48,747 bases of DNA, taken from assembly GCA_001304875.1 (NCBI GenBank), contig BBZO01000029.1, positions 1-48,747 on the forward strand. The letters run 5' to 3'. The translations under genes were made by a program, and so were the position numbers. The DNA is from Clostridia bacterium UC5.1-2E3. GTDB lineage: Bacteria > Bacillota > Clostridia > Lachnospirales > Lachnospiraceae. The first letter of the stretch is position 1. Every line of letters starts with the position of its first letter. Positions 9,669 to 18,735 of the stretch are shown here, piece after piece. Under the pieces are notes generated by a model. It did not search any database. It had not been told where the DNA came from and saw only the letters and a list, made by a program, of their open reading frames with translations.

Positions 9669-10106
9669 ATGTATACAGAGAAAGTGATGGACCATTTCCA
9701 GAACCCCAGAAACGTGGGCGAGATTGAGAATGCCAGCGGCATGGGCACGGTGGGAAATGCAAAATGCGGAGATATCATGCGGATTTACCTGGACATCGAC
9801 GAGAACCAGATCATCCGCGATGTGAAGTTCAAGACCTTCGGCTGCGGCGCAGCGGTGGCCACCAGCAGCATGGCGACGGAGATGGTGAAGGGAAAATCCG
9901 TCCAGGAAGCCATGCAGGTGACCAACAAGGCCGTGATGGAAGCACTTGACGGACTGCCCCCGGTTAAGGTACACTGTTCCTTATTGGCCGAGGAGGCCAT
10001 TCACGCGGCCCTCTGGGACTATGCGGAGAAGAACGGCATCAGGATCGAGGGACTGGAGAAACCCAAGAGCGATATCGGCGAGGAAGAAGTCGAGGAAGAA
10101 TACTAG
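9669..10106 (+). CDS. nifU: Iron-sulfur cluster assembly scaffold (NifU N-terminal / IscU-like)
   Basis: A 145-residue scaffold on which [2Fe-2S] and [4Fe-4S] clusters are built from sulfur delivered by the desulfurase 29 bases upstream. All three conserved Cys are visible: VGNAKCGD, TFGCGAAVATSS and VHCSLLAEEAI. The protein starts MYTEKVMDHFQNPRNVGE, a signature of the family, and ends in an acidic tail (GEEEVEEEY). The C-terminal NifU thioredoxin-like domain is absent, as is usual in Firmicutes. mnmA begins 5 bases after its stop. Confidence 0.95.
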   Translation: MYTEKVMDHFQNPRNVGEIENASGMGTVGNAKCGDIMRIYLDIDENQIIRDVKFKTFGCGAAVATSSMATEMVKGKSVQEAMQVTNKAVMEALDGLPPVKVHCSLLAEEAIHAALWDYAEKNGIRIEGLEKPKSDIGEEEVEEEY

Positions 10107-10110
10107 TTTT

Positions 10111-11188
10111 ATGAAGCAGAAGACAGTTGTTGTGGGCATGTCAGGAGGAGTGGACTCCTCCGTGGCGGCTACCTTTTAAAAGAGCAGGGCTACCATGTCA
10201 TCGGCGTCACCATGCAGATCTGGCAGGACGAGCCCGACGGGACAGCAGAAGAGAATGGCGGATGCTGCGGCTTAAGCGCCGTGGACGATGCCAGGAGAGT
10301 GGCGGCGGATCTGGGCATTCCCTACTACGTGATGAATTTCAAGCGCGAGTTTAAGGAGCATGTGATGGATTATTTCGTGGACGAGTACGTCCACGGGCGC
10401 ACGCCCAATCCCTGCATCGCCTGCAACCGCTATGTGAAATGGGAGGCCCTGTTAAAGCGCAGCATGGACATCGGGGCGGATTACATCGCCACCGGCCACT
10501 ACGCGCAGATTGAGCGCCTGCCAAACGGCCGCTATGCGCTGAAAAATCGGCGACCCAGGCCAAGGATCAGACCTACGCGCTCTACAATCTGACGCAGGAG
10601 CAGCTTGCCCGCACGCTGATGCCGGTGGGCGCCTACACCAAGGAGCAGATCCGTGAGCTGGCAAAGAAGATTTCCCTGAAGGTGGCGTCCAAGCCGGACA
10701 GCCAGGAGATCTGCTTTATCCCGGATAATGACTACGCGAAATTTATTGATGAAAATACGGATAAGGAGCTTCCGGCGGGGAATTTTGTGGACCTGGACGG
10801 AAATGTCCTGGGCCGCCACAAGGGCATCACCCACTACACCGTGGGCCAGCGCAAGGGCCTGGGGCTCTCCATGGGTCACCCGGTGTTCGTGACTGAGATA
10901 CGCCCGGAGACCAACGAGGTGGTCATCGGCGGTGCCGGCGAGGTGTTCTCCGATACCCTTCGCTGCAGCCGGCTGAACTGGATGGCCATTGACGGCCTTC
11001 ACGGGGAGAAGCTGCGTGTGACCGCCAAGATCCGTTACAGCCATAAAGGTGCGCCCTGCACCATCGAGGAGACAGAAAACGGCATCGTGCAGTGCCGGTT
11101 TGACGAGCCCCAGCGGGCCATCACGCCGGGACAGGCCGTCGTGTTCTACGACGGGGACTTTGTCGTTGGAGGAGGAAATATCTTATGA
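10111..11188 (+). CDS. mnmA: tRNA-specific 2-thiouridylase (frame broken twice)
   Basis: MnmA thiolates C2 of the wobble uridine in tRNA Lys, Glu and Gln, using ATP and persulfide sulfur. The N-terminal PP-loop GMSGGVDSS is followed by a catalytic Cys in [17 protein letters not shown], and the second catalytic Cys in [12 protein letters not shown]. Breaks occur at about 10170 (GCTACC should be GCTTACC) and in the A run 10542-10546; correcting both gives 359 residues. The stop TGA overlaps the next gene's ATG (ATGA at 11185), so the amidase is translationally coupled. Neighbouring nifS supplies its sulfur. Confidence 0.95.
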
Positions 11189-12401
11189 TAAAGATTGCAA
11201 AACATCTGCGAATGTTGTATACTATCATTTGTCTGATTTTGTGCATCGGTGTTCTGACCGGATGTCAGAGCAAAAAATACGAGATGATAGAGCTGCCGGA
11301 GAGCGGCACAGAGGTTTCCATCCAGGAGGAGGAGACCACTGCGGCGGTCCGGGAGCAGGCAGATGAGTTGCAGTCGGAGACGGCGTCTGCTCCGGAGACG
11401 GATTCCCTTCCGGAGGAGACGGACGCAGATGCGGAGGTGTCCAGGGCTCTCAGCGGCTCAAAGGAGCGGGGGCTTTCCATGTCGGACGGATTTGTGGACG
11501 TGGATGATACGGTCACCGTGACCTCGGATCTGGTCAACGTGCGGCGCGAGTGCGATGCCGGCGCAGAGATTGTGACGCAGCTCAACGCCGGAGATACGCT
11601 CAGGCGTACCGGCTACAGCGACGGATGGACCCGTGTGATTTACGGGGACACGGTCTGTTATGTGTCATCTGAGTATGTCTCTGCGGGCGACGAGCCGGCG
11701 GCAGCCGAGGCGGATGCCGGGGGAGCAGCTGTGGCGGCGTCCGGGGAGGAACCGGAACAGGCGGCAGCTTCCAATGGAATCATCGTAGCCATCGATCCGG
11801 GACATCAGGCGAAGGCCAACACGGAGAAGGAGCCCATCGGACCGGGCGCGTCCACCATGAAAGCGAAGGTGGAGGACGGAGCCACAGGCGTTTCCACGGG
11901 GCTTAAGGAGTGCGAGCTGACGCTGGCGGTCTCCCAGAAGGTGCAGGCGGAGCTTGAGGCGCGCGGATACCAGGTGGTGATGATCCGCGAATCCAACGAT
12001 GTGAATATCAGCAGCGCCGAGCGGGCCAGATGGCCAATGAGAGCGGCGCGTCCGTGTTTGTCCGCATTCACGGCAATTCCTTAGACAACAGCAGCGTCAC
12101 CGGCGTGCTGTCCATGTGTCAGACGTCCGGCAATCCCTACAACGGGGAGCTTCACAATTCCAGCTACGCGCTCTCGAAGCTGGTGACCGACAGCATCTGT
12201 GCTGCGACGGGAGCCAGGAACCGCGGCGTCCAGGAGACGGATGCCATCAGCGACATTAACTGGTGCGAGATACCGGTCAGCGTGGTGGAGATGGGATTTT
12301 TAAGCAATCCCGAGGAGGATAAGAACCTGGCTGACGAGGCCTACCAGGATAAGCTGGCCCAGGGGATCGCCAACGGAATCGACGCATATTTTGGAAGATA
12401 G
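11185..12401 (+). CDS. N-acetylmuramoyl-L-alanine amidase lipoprotein with SH3 domain (frame broken once)
   Basis: An amidase_3 zinc enzyme that cuts between MurNAc and L-Ala in peptidoglycan. The N-terminus has a hydrophobic segment and lipobox (GVLTGC), so it is lipid-anchored outside the membrane. Order: acidic Thr/Glu/Ala linker (about residues 35-95), a bacterial SH3 domain (TSDLVNVRRECDAGAEIVTQLNAGDTL), a second linker, then the catalytic domain from IIVAIDPGHQ. Zinc ligands and catalytic Glu are visible: DPGHQ, LKECELTLAV, VRIHGNS and VEMGFLSNPEED. One C is missing near 12026 (GGGCCAGATG); restored length 405 residues. Cell-wall remodelling is unrelated to its mnmA neighbour, so the coupling is probably only organisational. 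Confidence 0.92.
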
Positions 12402-12427
12402 TTCAGAATTTTAATTTGCTTGTTCTG

Positions 12428-12445
12428 TTCCCGGAGCTCCGGGAA
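12428..12445. repeat. Perfect 18-base palindrome before tRNA-Ser
   Basis: TTCCCGGAGCTCCGGGAA is its own reverse complement and lies 13 bases before the tRNA, between the amidase stop and a TATAAC-like -10. As RNA it would have to fold around a small internal loop, so it may act as a protein-binding palindrome or as a weak hairpin ending the upstream mRNA. There is no T run. Confidence 0.55.
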
Positions 12446-12458
12446 TATAACATAGATT

Positions 12459-12546
12459 GGAGATGTACCCAAGAGGTTGAAGGGACCGCACTCGAAATGC
12501 GGCAGGTCGGGCAACCGGCGCGTGGGTTCAAATCCCACCATCTCCG
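12459..12546 (+). tRNA. tRNA-Ser, anticodon CGA
   Basis: An 88-base serine tRNA with long variable arm. GGAGATG (12459-12465) pairs with CATCTCC (12539-12545), followed by discriminator G. The anticodon stem is CCGCA/TGCGG and the seven-base loop CTCGAAA gives anticodon CGA (reads UCG). The T arm is GTGGG-TTCAAAT-CCCAC. CCA is not encoded. Isolated tRNA gene, followed at once by a strong terminator. Confidence 0.95.
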
Positions 12547-12554
12547 GGCACTTG

Positions 12555-12600
12555 AGAAGGCCCCGGACAGTTTCTTACGACTGTCCGGGGCCTTCTTCGG
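12555..12600. terminator. Bidirectional Rho-independent terminator
   Basis: A perfect 16-base-pair stem (12555-12570 with 12581-12596) around a 10-base loop, flanked by short pyrimidine-rich tracts on the right and purines on the left. It lies between tRNA-Ser (plus) and the convergent M3 peptidase gene (minus) and can serve both. Confidence 0.85.
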
Positions 12601-12601
12601 T

Positions 12602-14667
12602 TTACTCTTCTTTGTTCCGCTTTTTCCACACCAGTCCTGCGGCGATGCACAGGATGAGGACGGCGGCGATTCCTGCGTAGGCGGCGGGATCCAGACCGTC
12701 CGGATTGCCGGCCTGGCCGGCGGTGGCTTCACGGTCCTGTCCGTCTGCGGCGGCCTCATCGTCAGGCTCCGGCGCATTCCCTTCCCCGGCCGTCTGGCCG
12801 CCGGAAAACTCATCCGGAATGTCTCCGGATTCGGAGGAGATCTCCTTGATTGCCGTGTAAATTTCTGAGGACAGAGCTCGATGTTCTCTGCGTCCAGCAT
12901 ATCGCGCAGACCGCTTTCCCTGAGGGCTTCCTTGTAGGAGGAGTTGAATCCCATGGCTGTGAGCGCCATGTATTTCTCCACGGCGGATGCGCGGTCGGAG
13001 AGGGATTCTCCCCAGATGTCCAGTGCGGACATGGCGGAGGTGGCGTAGCTGATATAGTAGAGCGGGCTCTGGAACGTGTGGTTTACCATGATCCAGGTAT
13101 ACAGGTAGAGGTCGGCGTCCTCGAACACCTCATCCATACCCAGCGTACCGAGACCGGAGTACTCCATTTCCAGGCGGCGGGCCAGCTCATTGATCTCGTC
13201 CGCGGTCATATCCGGATTGCTGTAGACGGTCTGCTGGAACTCATCGTACTTGAAGCCGTCGGTGATGGCGTACAGCATGTTGGTGACGCTGCTCATCTCC
13301 AGAACCTTCCCGTTTTCGCCGAACATATCGTCCATGTAGTCGAAGAACAGAACCTCCAGTCCCTGGGAATGGATCTCTGCCACGTCCAGGGTGGCCGGCT
13401 CGTAGAGGCAGCGCTCTGCGGCATGGTAAGCGGCGTTGTAGTGGCCGAACTCGTGGATCATGGTCCAGTAGTCCTGATAGTAGCCATAGGGCTGGTTATA
13501 TATGAACGCGTCGCCCGTGGAGTACAGGGCGGTGGTGAAGCCCATGGACATCTTCGTGTCGGATTTCTCGATGTCGTAGAGATGATGCTCTCTCATGTAG
13601 TCGAAGGCCTCCGTCAGCGCAGGGTGGACCTGGCCGATATAAGGCTCGATCGTGTTCAGGATTTCCTCGCCGGGGGTCAGCTGGTTAAGGGCTTCGTCGT
13701 CGCTTTCCATGGTGTAGAACAAAAGCTGCGCCTGCATGTAAAGCGGGGAGATTTCATCCTTTATCACCGGGTAGAGCGCGCGCACCTCGCCGGGGGTGAA
13801 ATCGCGGTTGTAGAGCTCCTCGTAGGCGTAGTCCACATAGTTGTCGTAGCCATTCTCACGGGCAATCTCCGTGCGCACGCTGACCAGTTTCTTGAAAATG
13901 GGAACGACGGTCTCGCTGCGCTTCTTCAAAATAAGGGTGAGAATGGTGTTGGCGTCGCTGTCGTCCTCGGGGGGTGTTTCCTCCAGCTTGTCCTCCGTCC
14001 ACGCCTCGCCGTTGTAGGTGATCTCGCAGTCTTCCATCATGGCCTGATCGTACTGCTGGACCAGTCTGATTTCCTCGGCGGTCAGCTCCAGCTCGCGGTC
14101 GGTCATGGCCTCGTAGCCTGTGATGGTTTCCAGATGGAGATCGCTCATCCCGGCGCGCAGGGCATCGCCGCAGGGGCCGTCCAGGGCGTTTTTGAAAGTC
14201 AGCAGAATCTGATCGCTGATCTCGTTGAGCCCCAGCTCCGCCTCCTCCATCTGGGAGCTGTACTCCTCATTGGAGACGTCGGTGTAATATTTTATCTGTA
14301 AAAGTGCGTACTGGGTGGCCGCCTCGTCGTAGGCATCCAGGATCTGGCTGTAGAGGGAGACTGCCCCGGCCGGATCGCTGGCCTGGCCGCTTCCTGCGGC
14401 GGCGGAGAACCGGTCCAGAAGATCGCGGATGGCCTGGAAGTCACAGCCTGTGTAGGAAAGCTCTGAATAATTCAGACCCGCGTGCTTTTTCTCGGGGTAT
14501 AAGCGGTCGTTCTGTGAAGCCGCGCCGTTCTGTGCCGGTGCGCCGGTCCGTATTGCCTCTGAGGTGAGCGGGGCAGAGCCTGCCCAGGCGGTGAGCGGCC
14601 CCAGAACCGGGGATGCGGTCATGGAGACAGCGACAGCGGCGGTCAGCAGGTAATTTTTAACTCTCAT
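12602..14667 (-). CDS. Secreted, membrane-anchored M3-family oligopeptidase (frame broken once)
   Basis: A zinc metallopeptidase related to oligoendopeptidase F. An N-terminal signal peptide (NYLLTAAVAVSMTASPVLG, cleavage near AWAGSA) is followed by a long helical domain. The active site HEFGH (His405, Glu406, His409) is followed about 30 residues later by the third zinc ligand in the conserved HSQGLE. Near 12860 an A is missing from AAA on the plus strand; restoring it turns a nonsense tail into an acidic stalk, a C-terminal transmembrane helix (YAGIAAVLILCIAAGLVW) and the basic stop-transfer KKRNKEE, ending at 12602 with 688 residues. Most M3 peptidases are cytoplasmic, so the surface topology is notable. 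It probably trims peptides outside the membrane. Confidence 0.88.
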
Positions 14668-14710
14668 GTGATGGTCCTTTCTGTCAGTTTTTATGAAAAT
14701 GAGTATCTGT

Positions 14711-14740
14711 ATGATAGCATGGATACGCGCATGGGGACAA
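14711..14740 (-). promoter_or_regulatory. Candidate promoter of the M3 peptidase
   Basis: On the minus strand TTGTCC (14740-14735), an 18-base spacer and TATCAT (14716-14711), 44 bases before the start codon. Both hexamers deviate from consensus at two or fewer critical positions. Confidence 0.4.
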
Positions 14741-14833
14741 TACCATTTAGAAAGATTTAAGACTTTGCGGCTGTATGTTTGGAAACAGATAAGTATTTCT
14801 TTAGGAAAAAGTAAAGTATGGGGAATGGGCGGG

Positions 14834-14842
14834 TGGTATAAT
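14834..14842 (+). promoter_or_regulatory. Extended -10 promoter
   Basis: TGG-TATAAT (TG one base before the perfect -10 at 14837-14842) lies 41 bases before the lipoprotein start. No good -35 hexamer is visible, as is usual for extended -10 promoters. Confidence 0.5.
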
Positions 14843-14883
14843 GTGGATATCGGATGACAGATTCATAGGAAAGGAGAGAGAAA

Positions 14884-15658
14884 ATGGCTGGAACGGCAAA
14901 GACCAGAGGCGATAAGAAACGAAGGGCGGCCCGGAAAAGAGGGGCGTTCTGCGCGGGGACAGCGGCCCTGGTGATGTGGCGCTTACGGGGTGTGCTGCCG
15001 ACGTGGGGCAGAGCGCGGGAACGGAGCTGGAGATTCGCTCTGAATCGAACGCGGGAGCAGGTACGGAGTCCCCCACCGCGCTGGCTGCCGCTCCGCGTGA
15101 GGAGCTGGCAGAGAGCCGCGTGCAGGAAGAGCTGCAGGCCAGTGGGCTTCCCCAGTGCACGGTGACGGTGGAGGTTGACGGGGAGACGGTGGCAATTCCC
15201 TGTGCGTCGGGCGGGAGCACCTGGGTGACAGGTGATGAAGATGGAAACAGCGGAACCATGGTGGCCTGCGGCGCGGAGCCGGTGTCTTCGATTATAGAGT
15301 CGGCGGAAAGCTGGAGGAGCTTCCCTATGTGCCGCTGGGGAGCTGTCTGCAGGTGGTATTTTCGGAAGGAAGCGTGCCGGACCGGGTGACGCTTGAGGAT
15401 TATATTCTGAATGAGAACGGCGGGATGCGCTACGGTGAACAGGCGACGGACACGAGAGAGCTTGCGCCGGCGGACGGGGCCGCTCCGGGAGTCTGGGAGA
15501 TTGAGGTGAACGGCCATATGGCCGCGCTGCTCAGCTCGAGCCTTAAAGATTACGAGAAGGGGGCGGTGCTGCGGGGGCTCACGCTGGACTGCACCTGGGA
15601 GAACGGGAGCCAGGCGGAGTGGGGGATGGTGATACGGACGGACGCGCAGGTGCGTTAA
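14884..15658 (+). CDS. Hypothetical lipoprotein (frame broken twice)
   Basis: The start is ATG 14884 after AGGAAAGGAGAGAG. A very basic N-terminus (KTRGDKKRRAARKRG) precedes a hydrophobic stretch and, once a base lost near 14974 is restored, a lipobox in the other frame (ALTGCAADVG). A second loss near 15281 joins the middle part (VTVEVDGETVAIPCASGG) to the last third (VPLGSCLQVVFSEGSVPDRVTLEDYIL). The total is 258 residues. It contains short beta-rich stretches but no family I recognise. The C-terminal half speaks of a ligand or polymer binding fold only by its beta-strand pattern, which is weak evidence. It is monocistronic. Confidence 0.65.
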
Positions 15659-15761
15659 TTGTCGTATATATTTGATAGGCTAACCGCCCTTTCCCCCACC
15701 ATGTTTTATAAGAAATGAACTGGGACTTGTACTAAGTTCTAGAAAAAATGCATAAATTATG

Positions 15762-15790
15762 TTGATTTTAAAATATCAATATAGTATAAT
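15762..15790 (+). promoter_or_regulatory. Strong sigma-A promoter of the alanine symporter
   Basis: TTGATT (15762-15767), exactly 17 bases and a perfect TATAAT (15785-15790) in very AT-rich DNA with upstream A/T tracts, 87 bases before the start codon. Confidence 0.85.
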
Positions 15791-15876
15791 TGCATCTAAG
15801 AGAACGGATTTTTTTGGAAAAAATTCGCTGCTCGGTCGGCGCGCGACCAAAACAAAACATAAAAGGGGGAAATTTT

Positions 15877-17373
15877 ATGGTCGAAAGTATTAACAACATT
15901 GTTGGCATTTTGAATGGGCCTATCTGGGGTGTCGGAATGCTGGTTCTGATCGTTGGTGGGGGTCTTTATATGACCATCGGTCTGAAAGGGTTCCAGTTTG
16001 TGCACTTCAAAGACATGTGGAGCCGTATCCTGGATAAGGGCGATTCCGATGCTGGTATCTCCGCATTCGCATCCTTCTGTACGACGATGGCGATGCGTGT
16101 CGGTACCGGTAACGTGGCCGGTGTGGCCGTTGCTCTTTATATGGGCGGTCCTGGCGCACTGTTCTGGATGATTCTTGCAGGTATGACCAACTCAGCGATC
16201 TGTTTCGCAGAGTGTACGCTGGGCGTACTTTACAAGACCCGTATCGACGGACAGTATCGAGGCGGCGGCGCGTACTGCGCAGAGAGAGGTCTCGGCTGGA
16301 AGTGGTATGGCACATTTTTTGCTATTATCTTTGGTATCGGCGTTTCCTGCTTCATGCCGGCAGCCGCTACATACACCATCTGTGATGGTTTCAGAAACGC
16401 AGCTGGCATCCCGATGTGGGTGAGCGCACTTGTAGTTGCAGGCGTTACCGCACTGGTTATCCTTGGCGGTATCAAGAGAATCGGTGCAGTTGCTTCTCTG
16501 ATCGTTCCGTTCATGGTAGGCATCTACCTGATCGCTACGGTTATTATCCTTGTTGTAAACATTGGTCAGATCCCGGCGGTTATCTCCAACGTTATCACCA
16601 ACGCGTTCGGTATGAATGCAATATTCGGCGGTACCATCGGTACGGCGATCCTTCAGGGTGTTAAGAGAGGTACATTCTCCTCCGCATCCGGTATGGGTGA
16701 GTCCTCCCCGACCGCAGCAGCAGCAGAGACCAGCCACCCGATCAAACAGGGTATGGCGAACGCAGCAGGCGTTTGGCTGGATACTGTTATCGTATGTACC
16801 GCATCCGGTCTTATGATGCTTCTCACCGACTGCTTCAACACCCAGTTCGGTTACGTAGGAAGCGGCGCTCCGGAGATGGCAGAGTTAGCAGCAGCCGGAA
16901 CCAACGGCGTTATCTTCGTTCAGTACGCATGCCGCACCGTCATGGGCAGCATCGCTCCTCTGTTCGTTGCAGTTATGCTGGCACTGTTCTCCTTCACCTG
17001 CCTGATCAGCTACTTCTACGAGTCTGAGACGGCTATCCTGTACCTGTTCCAGGGCAAGGATAGGGAGAATACCCGTAAGATGGTTACCAGAATCGTTCAG
17101 ATCGGTATGCCGATCCTGATCTTCATCTGGGGTAACATCGAGTCCGGTCTGGCATGGAACCTTTCCGACCTGGCACTGGGCAGCTGTACCTGGATCAACA
17201 TGCTGGTAGTTCTCTTACTTTCTCCGAAGGTATTTGCTCTTTATAAGGACTATGAGGAGCAGATGAAGGCGAAGAAGGATCCCTACTACAACCCGGATAA
17301 GCTTTGCTGGAAGGGCGTTGACGTAGAGATGTGGAAAGATATCAACAAAAAGTATATCGAAGCTGACAAATAA
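15877..17373 (+). CDS. Sodium:alanine/glycine symporter (AGCS family)
   Basis: A 498-residue inner-membrane carrier that couples uptake of alanine, glycine or related amino acids to Na+. ATG 15877 was chosen over upstream in-frame codons because AGGGGG lies 8-13 bases before it. Typical AGCS blocks are visible: FCTTMAMRVGTGNVAGVA, FGGTIGTAILQGVKRGTFSSASGMGESS, and FSFTCLISYFYES, with about ten membrane segments. The MGESSPTAAAAET part is family-specific. Codon use (many GGT, GTT, CGT) differs from neighbours and suggests high expression. It is a single gene with its own promoter and terminator. Confidence 0.95.
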   Translation: MVESINNIVGILNGPIWGVGMLVLIVGGGLYMTIGLKGFQFVHFKDMWSRILDKGDSDAGISAFASFCTTMAMRVGTGNVAGVAVALYMGGPGALFWMILAGMTNSAICFAECTLGVLYKTRIDGQYRGGGAYCAERGLGWKWYGTFFAIIFGIGVSCFMPAAATYTICDGFRNAAGIPMWVSALVVAGVTALVILGGIKRIGAVASLIVPFMVGIYLIATVIILVVNIGQIPAVISNVITNAFGMNAIFGGTIGTAILQGVKRGTFSSASGMGESSPTAAAAETSHPIKQGMANAAGVWLDTVIVCTASGLMMLLTDCFNTQFGYVGSGAPEMAELAAAGTNGVIFVQYACRTVMGSIAPLFVAVMLALFSFTCLISYFYESETAILYLFQGKDRENTRKMVTRIVQIGMPILIFIWGNIESGLAWNLSDLALGSCTWINMLVVLLLSPKVFALYKDYEEQMKAKKDPYYNPDKLCWKGVDVEMWKDINKKYIEADK

Positions 17374-17384
17374 TTCATAAGCTC

Positions 17385-17413
17385 AAAAAGGAGGTGACAA
17401 CACCTCCTTTTTT
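17385..17413 (+). terminator. Rho-independent terminator
   Basis: AAAAAGGAGGTG (17385-17396), loop ACAA, CACCTCC followed by a run of Ts. The A tract upstream makes it potentially bidirectional. It ends the symporter transcript. Confidence 0.9.
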
Positions 17414-17553
17414 GATGTCGGCGTCCTGCACAAAAATGATAGTCTGGCTGTATTGATTTCGTCCTTTTGACGAAGCATATAATCGCCTGTTTACGACTGT
17501 TATTATCGCCGGTATATAGTGCGCAGAATAGTGCCGAAACGCCGGAGAGCGTA

Positions 17554-17582
17554 TTGACTTTCCCACGGCAGACGGCTATACT
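17554..17582 (+). promoter_or_regulatory. Strong sigma-A promoter of the 53-residue protein
   Basis: TTGACT (17554-17559), exactly 17 bases and TATACT (17577-17582). It lies 78 bases before a small gene that would otherwise be missed. Confidence 0.8.
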
Positions 17583-17660
17583 GGGAACCAATCAAGGCAA
17601 AACGCTTTGAGGGACAGCAGGCGAAAACAAGATCATATGTGAAAGAGAAAGGTGATTATT

Positions 17661-17822
17661 ATGTCAAATCAGGATAAAAAAGATATTATGAAGGAGTTAA
17701 ACAACATCTCCCATCTCTACAACCTTAACGAGAACGGAGAGGGCAGCCGCGAGGAGGCTCACGGCGAGCAGACTCTGGAGCAGGAGCTGGACAATATCTC
17801 CAAGCTTTACAATCTGAACTAA
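17661..17822 (+). CDS. Small protein with a duplicated ELxNISxLYNLN motif
   Basis: A 53-residue acidic soluble protein, too short for most gene callers. ATG 17661 is preceded by AAAGGTG. Residues 12-23 (ELNNISHLYNLN) and 42-53 (ELDNISKLYNLN) are the same 12-residue motif, 10 of 12 identical, separated by an 18-residue hydrophilic linker rich in Glu and Gly. The two copies use different synonymous codons, so the repeat is kept at protein level. It has its own promoter (17554-17582) and terminator (17857-17906), so it is an independent unit. No family is recognised; the repeats look like two short amphipathic helices or binding peptides. Confidence 0.75.
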   Translation: MSNQDKKDIMKELNNISHLYNLNENGEGSREEAHGEQTLEQELDNISKLYNLN

Positions 17823-17856
17823 AGTCAGAGACCCGACGAAAGAGAAAACATCCAGG

Positions 17857-17906
17857 AAGGAGGTTCCCCTGGCCGCCGTATGGCGGACAGGAGGAGCCTC
17901 CTTTTT
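17857..17906 (+). terminator. Rho-independent terminator
   Basis: An outer stem AAGGAGG (17857-17863) with CCTCCTT (17897-17903) and an inner stem CCGCC/GGCGG, followed by Ts. It ends the small-protein transcript and lies just before the end of the convergent permease gene. Confidence 0.75.
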
Positions 17907-17917
17907 CACATTTCCGT

Positions 17918-18730
17918 CTAAAGCTTCCTAAAGCCGCCCACGCGCTTTTCGAGCTCTGCGATCCCCTGGTAGAGAACCGCGGACAGCAGGCACAGGATCA
18001 CAATACTCATCATCACCATATCCAGCTTGAACACCTGGCTGCCGTAGATGATCAGATATCCGAGACCGGCCTGCGCGGCCAGAAATTCCCCGATGATCAC
18101 GCCCACCAGGCAGAGCCCCACGTTCACCTTCATGTTGCTTAAGATGAGCGGGACTGCGGCGGGGAGCAGGAGCTTTGTGAGCACATCCCTCTTTGAGCCG
18201 CCCAGGGAGTAGATGAGTTTGATCTGCTCCTGGTCCGTCTGCAGAAATCCGTTGTGCAGCGTGATGATGGAGCCGAAGACGGCCACCGATACGGCGGCCA
18301 CGATGATCGTGCGCATATTGCTGCCCAGCCACACGATGAGAATCGGGGCCAGGGCGGATTTGGGCAGGCTGTTGAGCATGACCAGATAGGGCTCCAGCAC
18401 CGCGGAGACGCCGGGCAGCGACCACAAAATCAGCGCTGCCCCCAGGCCGCAGACCACGACGATGAGAAAGCTTGCGATGGTCTCCAGCACGGTCACCCCC
18501 GTGTGCATGAAAATGCTCCCGTCCGCGGCCATATCGAGGAAGCAGGCCGCCACCCGGGACGGGGAGCTGAAGATAAAGGAGTCGATGACCCCGGTGAAGG
18601 CGCCCAGCTCCCAGAGGGACAGAAGGAGAATAAGGAGGAAAAACCGGCAGAGTGTGACGATTTGCCGGTGTTTTTTCTGCCTGGAAAGGTATTCCCGCTG
18701 CGCCGAAGTCATTTTCATCGTTTCATCCAT
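17918..18730 (-). CDS. ABC transporter permease, SsuC/TauC type
   Basis: A 270-residue inner-membrane permease of the nitrate/sulfonate/taurine (and pyrimidine/thiamine precursor) class. The start is ATG at 18730, with a near-perfect GGAGGTGA (minus strand, 18743-18736) 5 bases upstream. About six membrane segments; the coupling-helix (EAA) region is visible around YSLGGSKRDVLTKLLLPAAVPLILSNMKVNVGLCLVGVIIGEF. It follows its ATPase by 5 bases. No substrate-binding protein lies nearby, so the substrate cannot be named. Confidence 0.88.
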   Translation of the reverse strand: MDETMKMTSAQREYLSRQKKHRQIVTLCRFFLLILLLSLWELGAFTGVIDSFIFSSPSRVAACFLDMAADGSIFMHTGVTVLETIASFLIVVVCGLGAALILWSLPGVSAVLEPYLVMLNSLPKSALAPILIVWLGSNMRTIIVAAVSVAVFGSIITLHNGFLQTDQEQIKLIYSLGGSKRDVLTKLLLPAAVPLILSNMKVNVGLCLVGVIIGEFLAAQAGLGYLIIYGSQVFKLDMVMMSIVILCLLSAVLYQGIAELEKRVGGFRKL

Positions 18731-18735
18731 ACATA

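Noticed and set aside
12403..12601. Extension of the M3 peptidase frame across the terminator and tRNA-Ser
   Set aside because: This is caused by the frame break near 12860. In the repaired frame the protein ends at 12602 after a transmembrane helix.
12850..14301. A 483-codon open frame on the plus strand
   Set aside because: It is the antisense of the M3 peptidase gene, with composition typical of a shadow frame and no ribosome binding site.
17453..17483. TTGATT and TATAAT as a promoter before the small gene
   Set aside because: The spacer is 19 bases and a much better promoter lies at 17554-17582.
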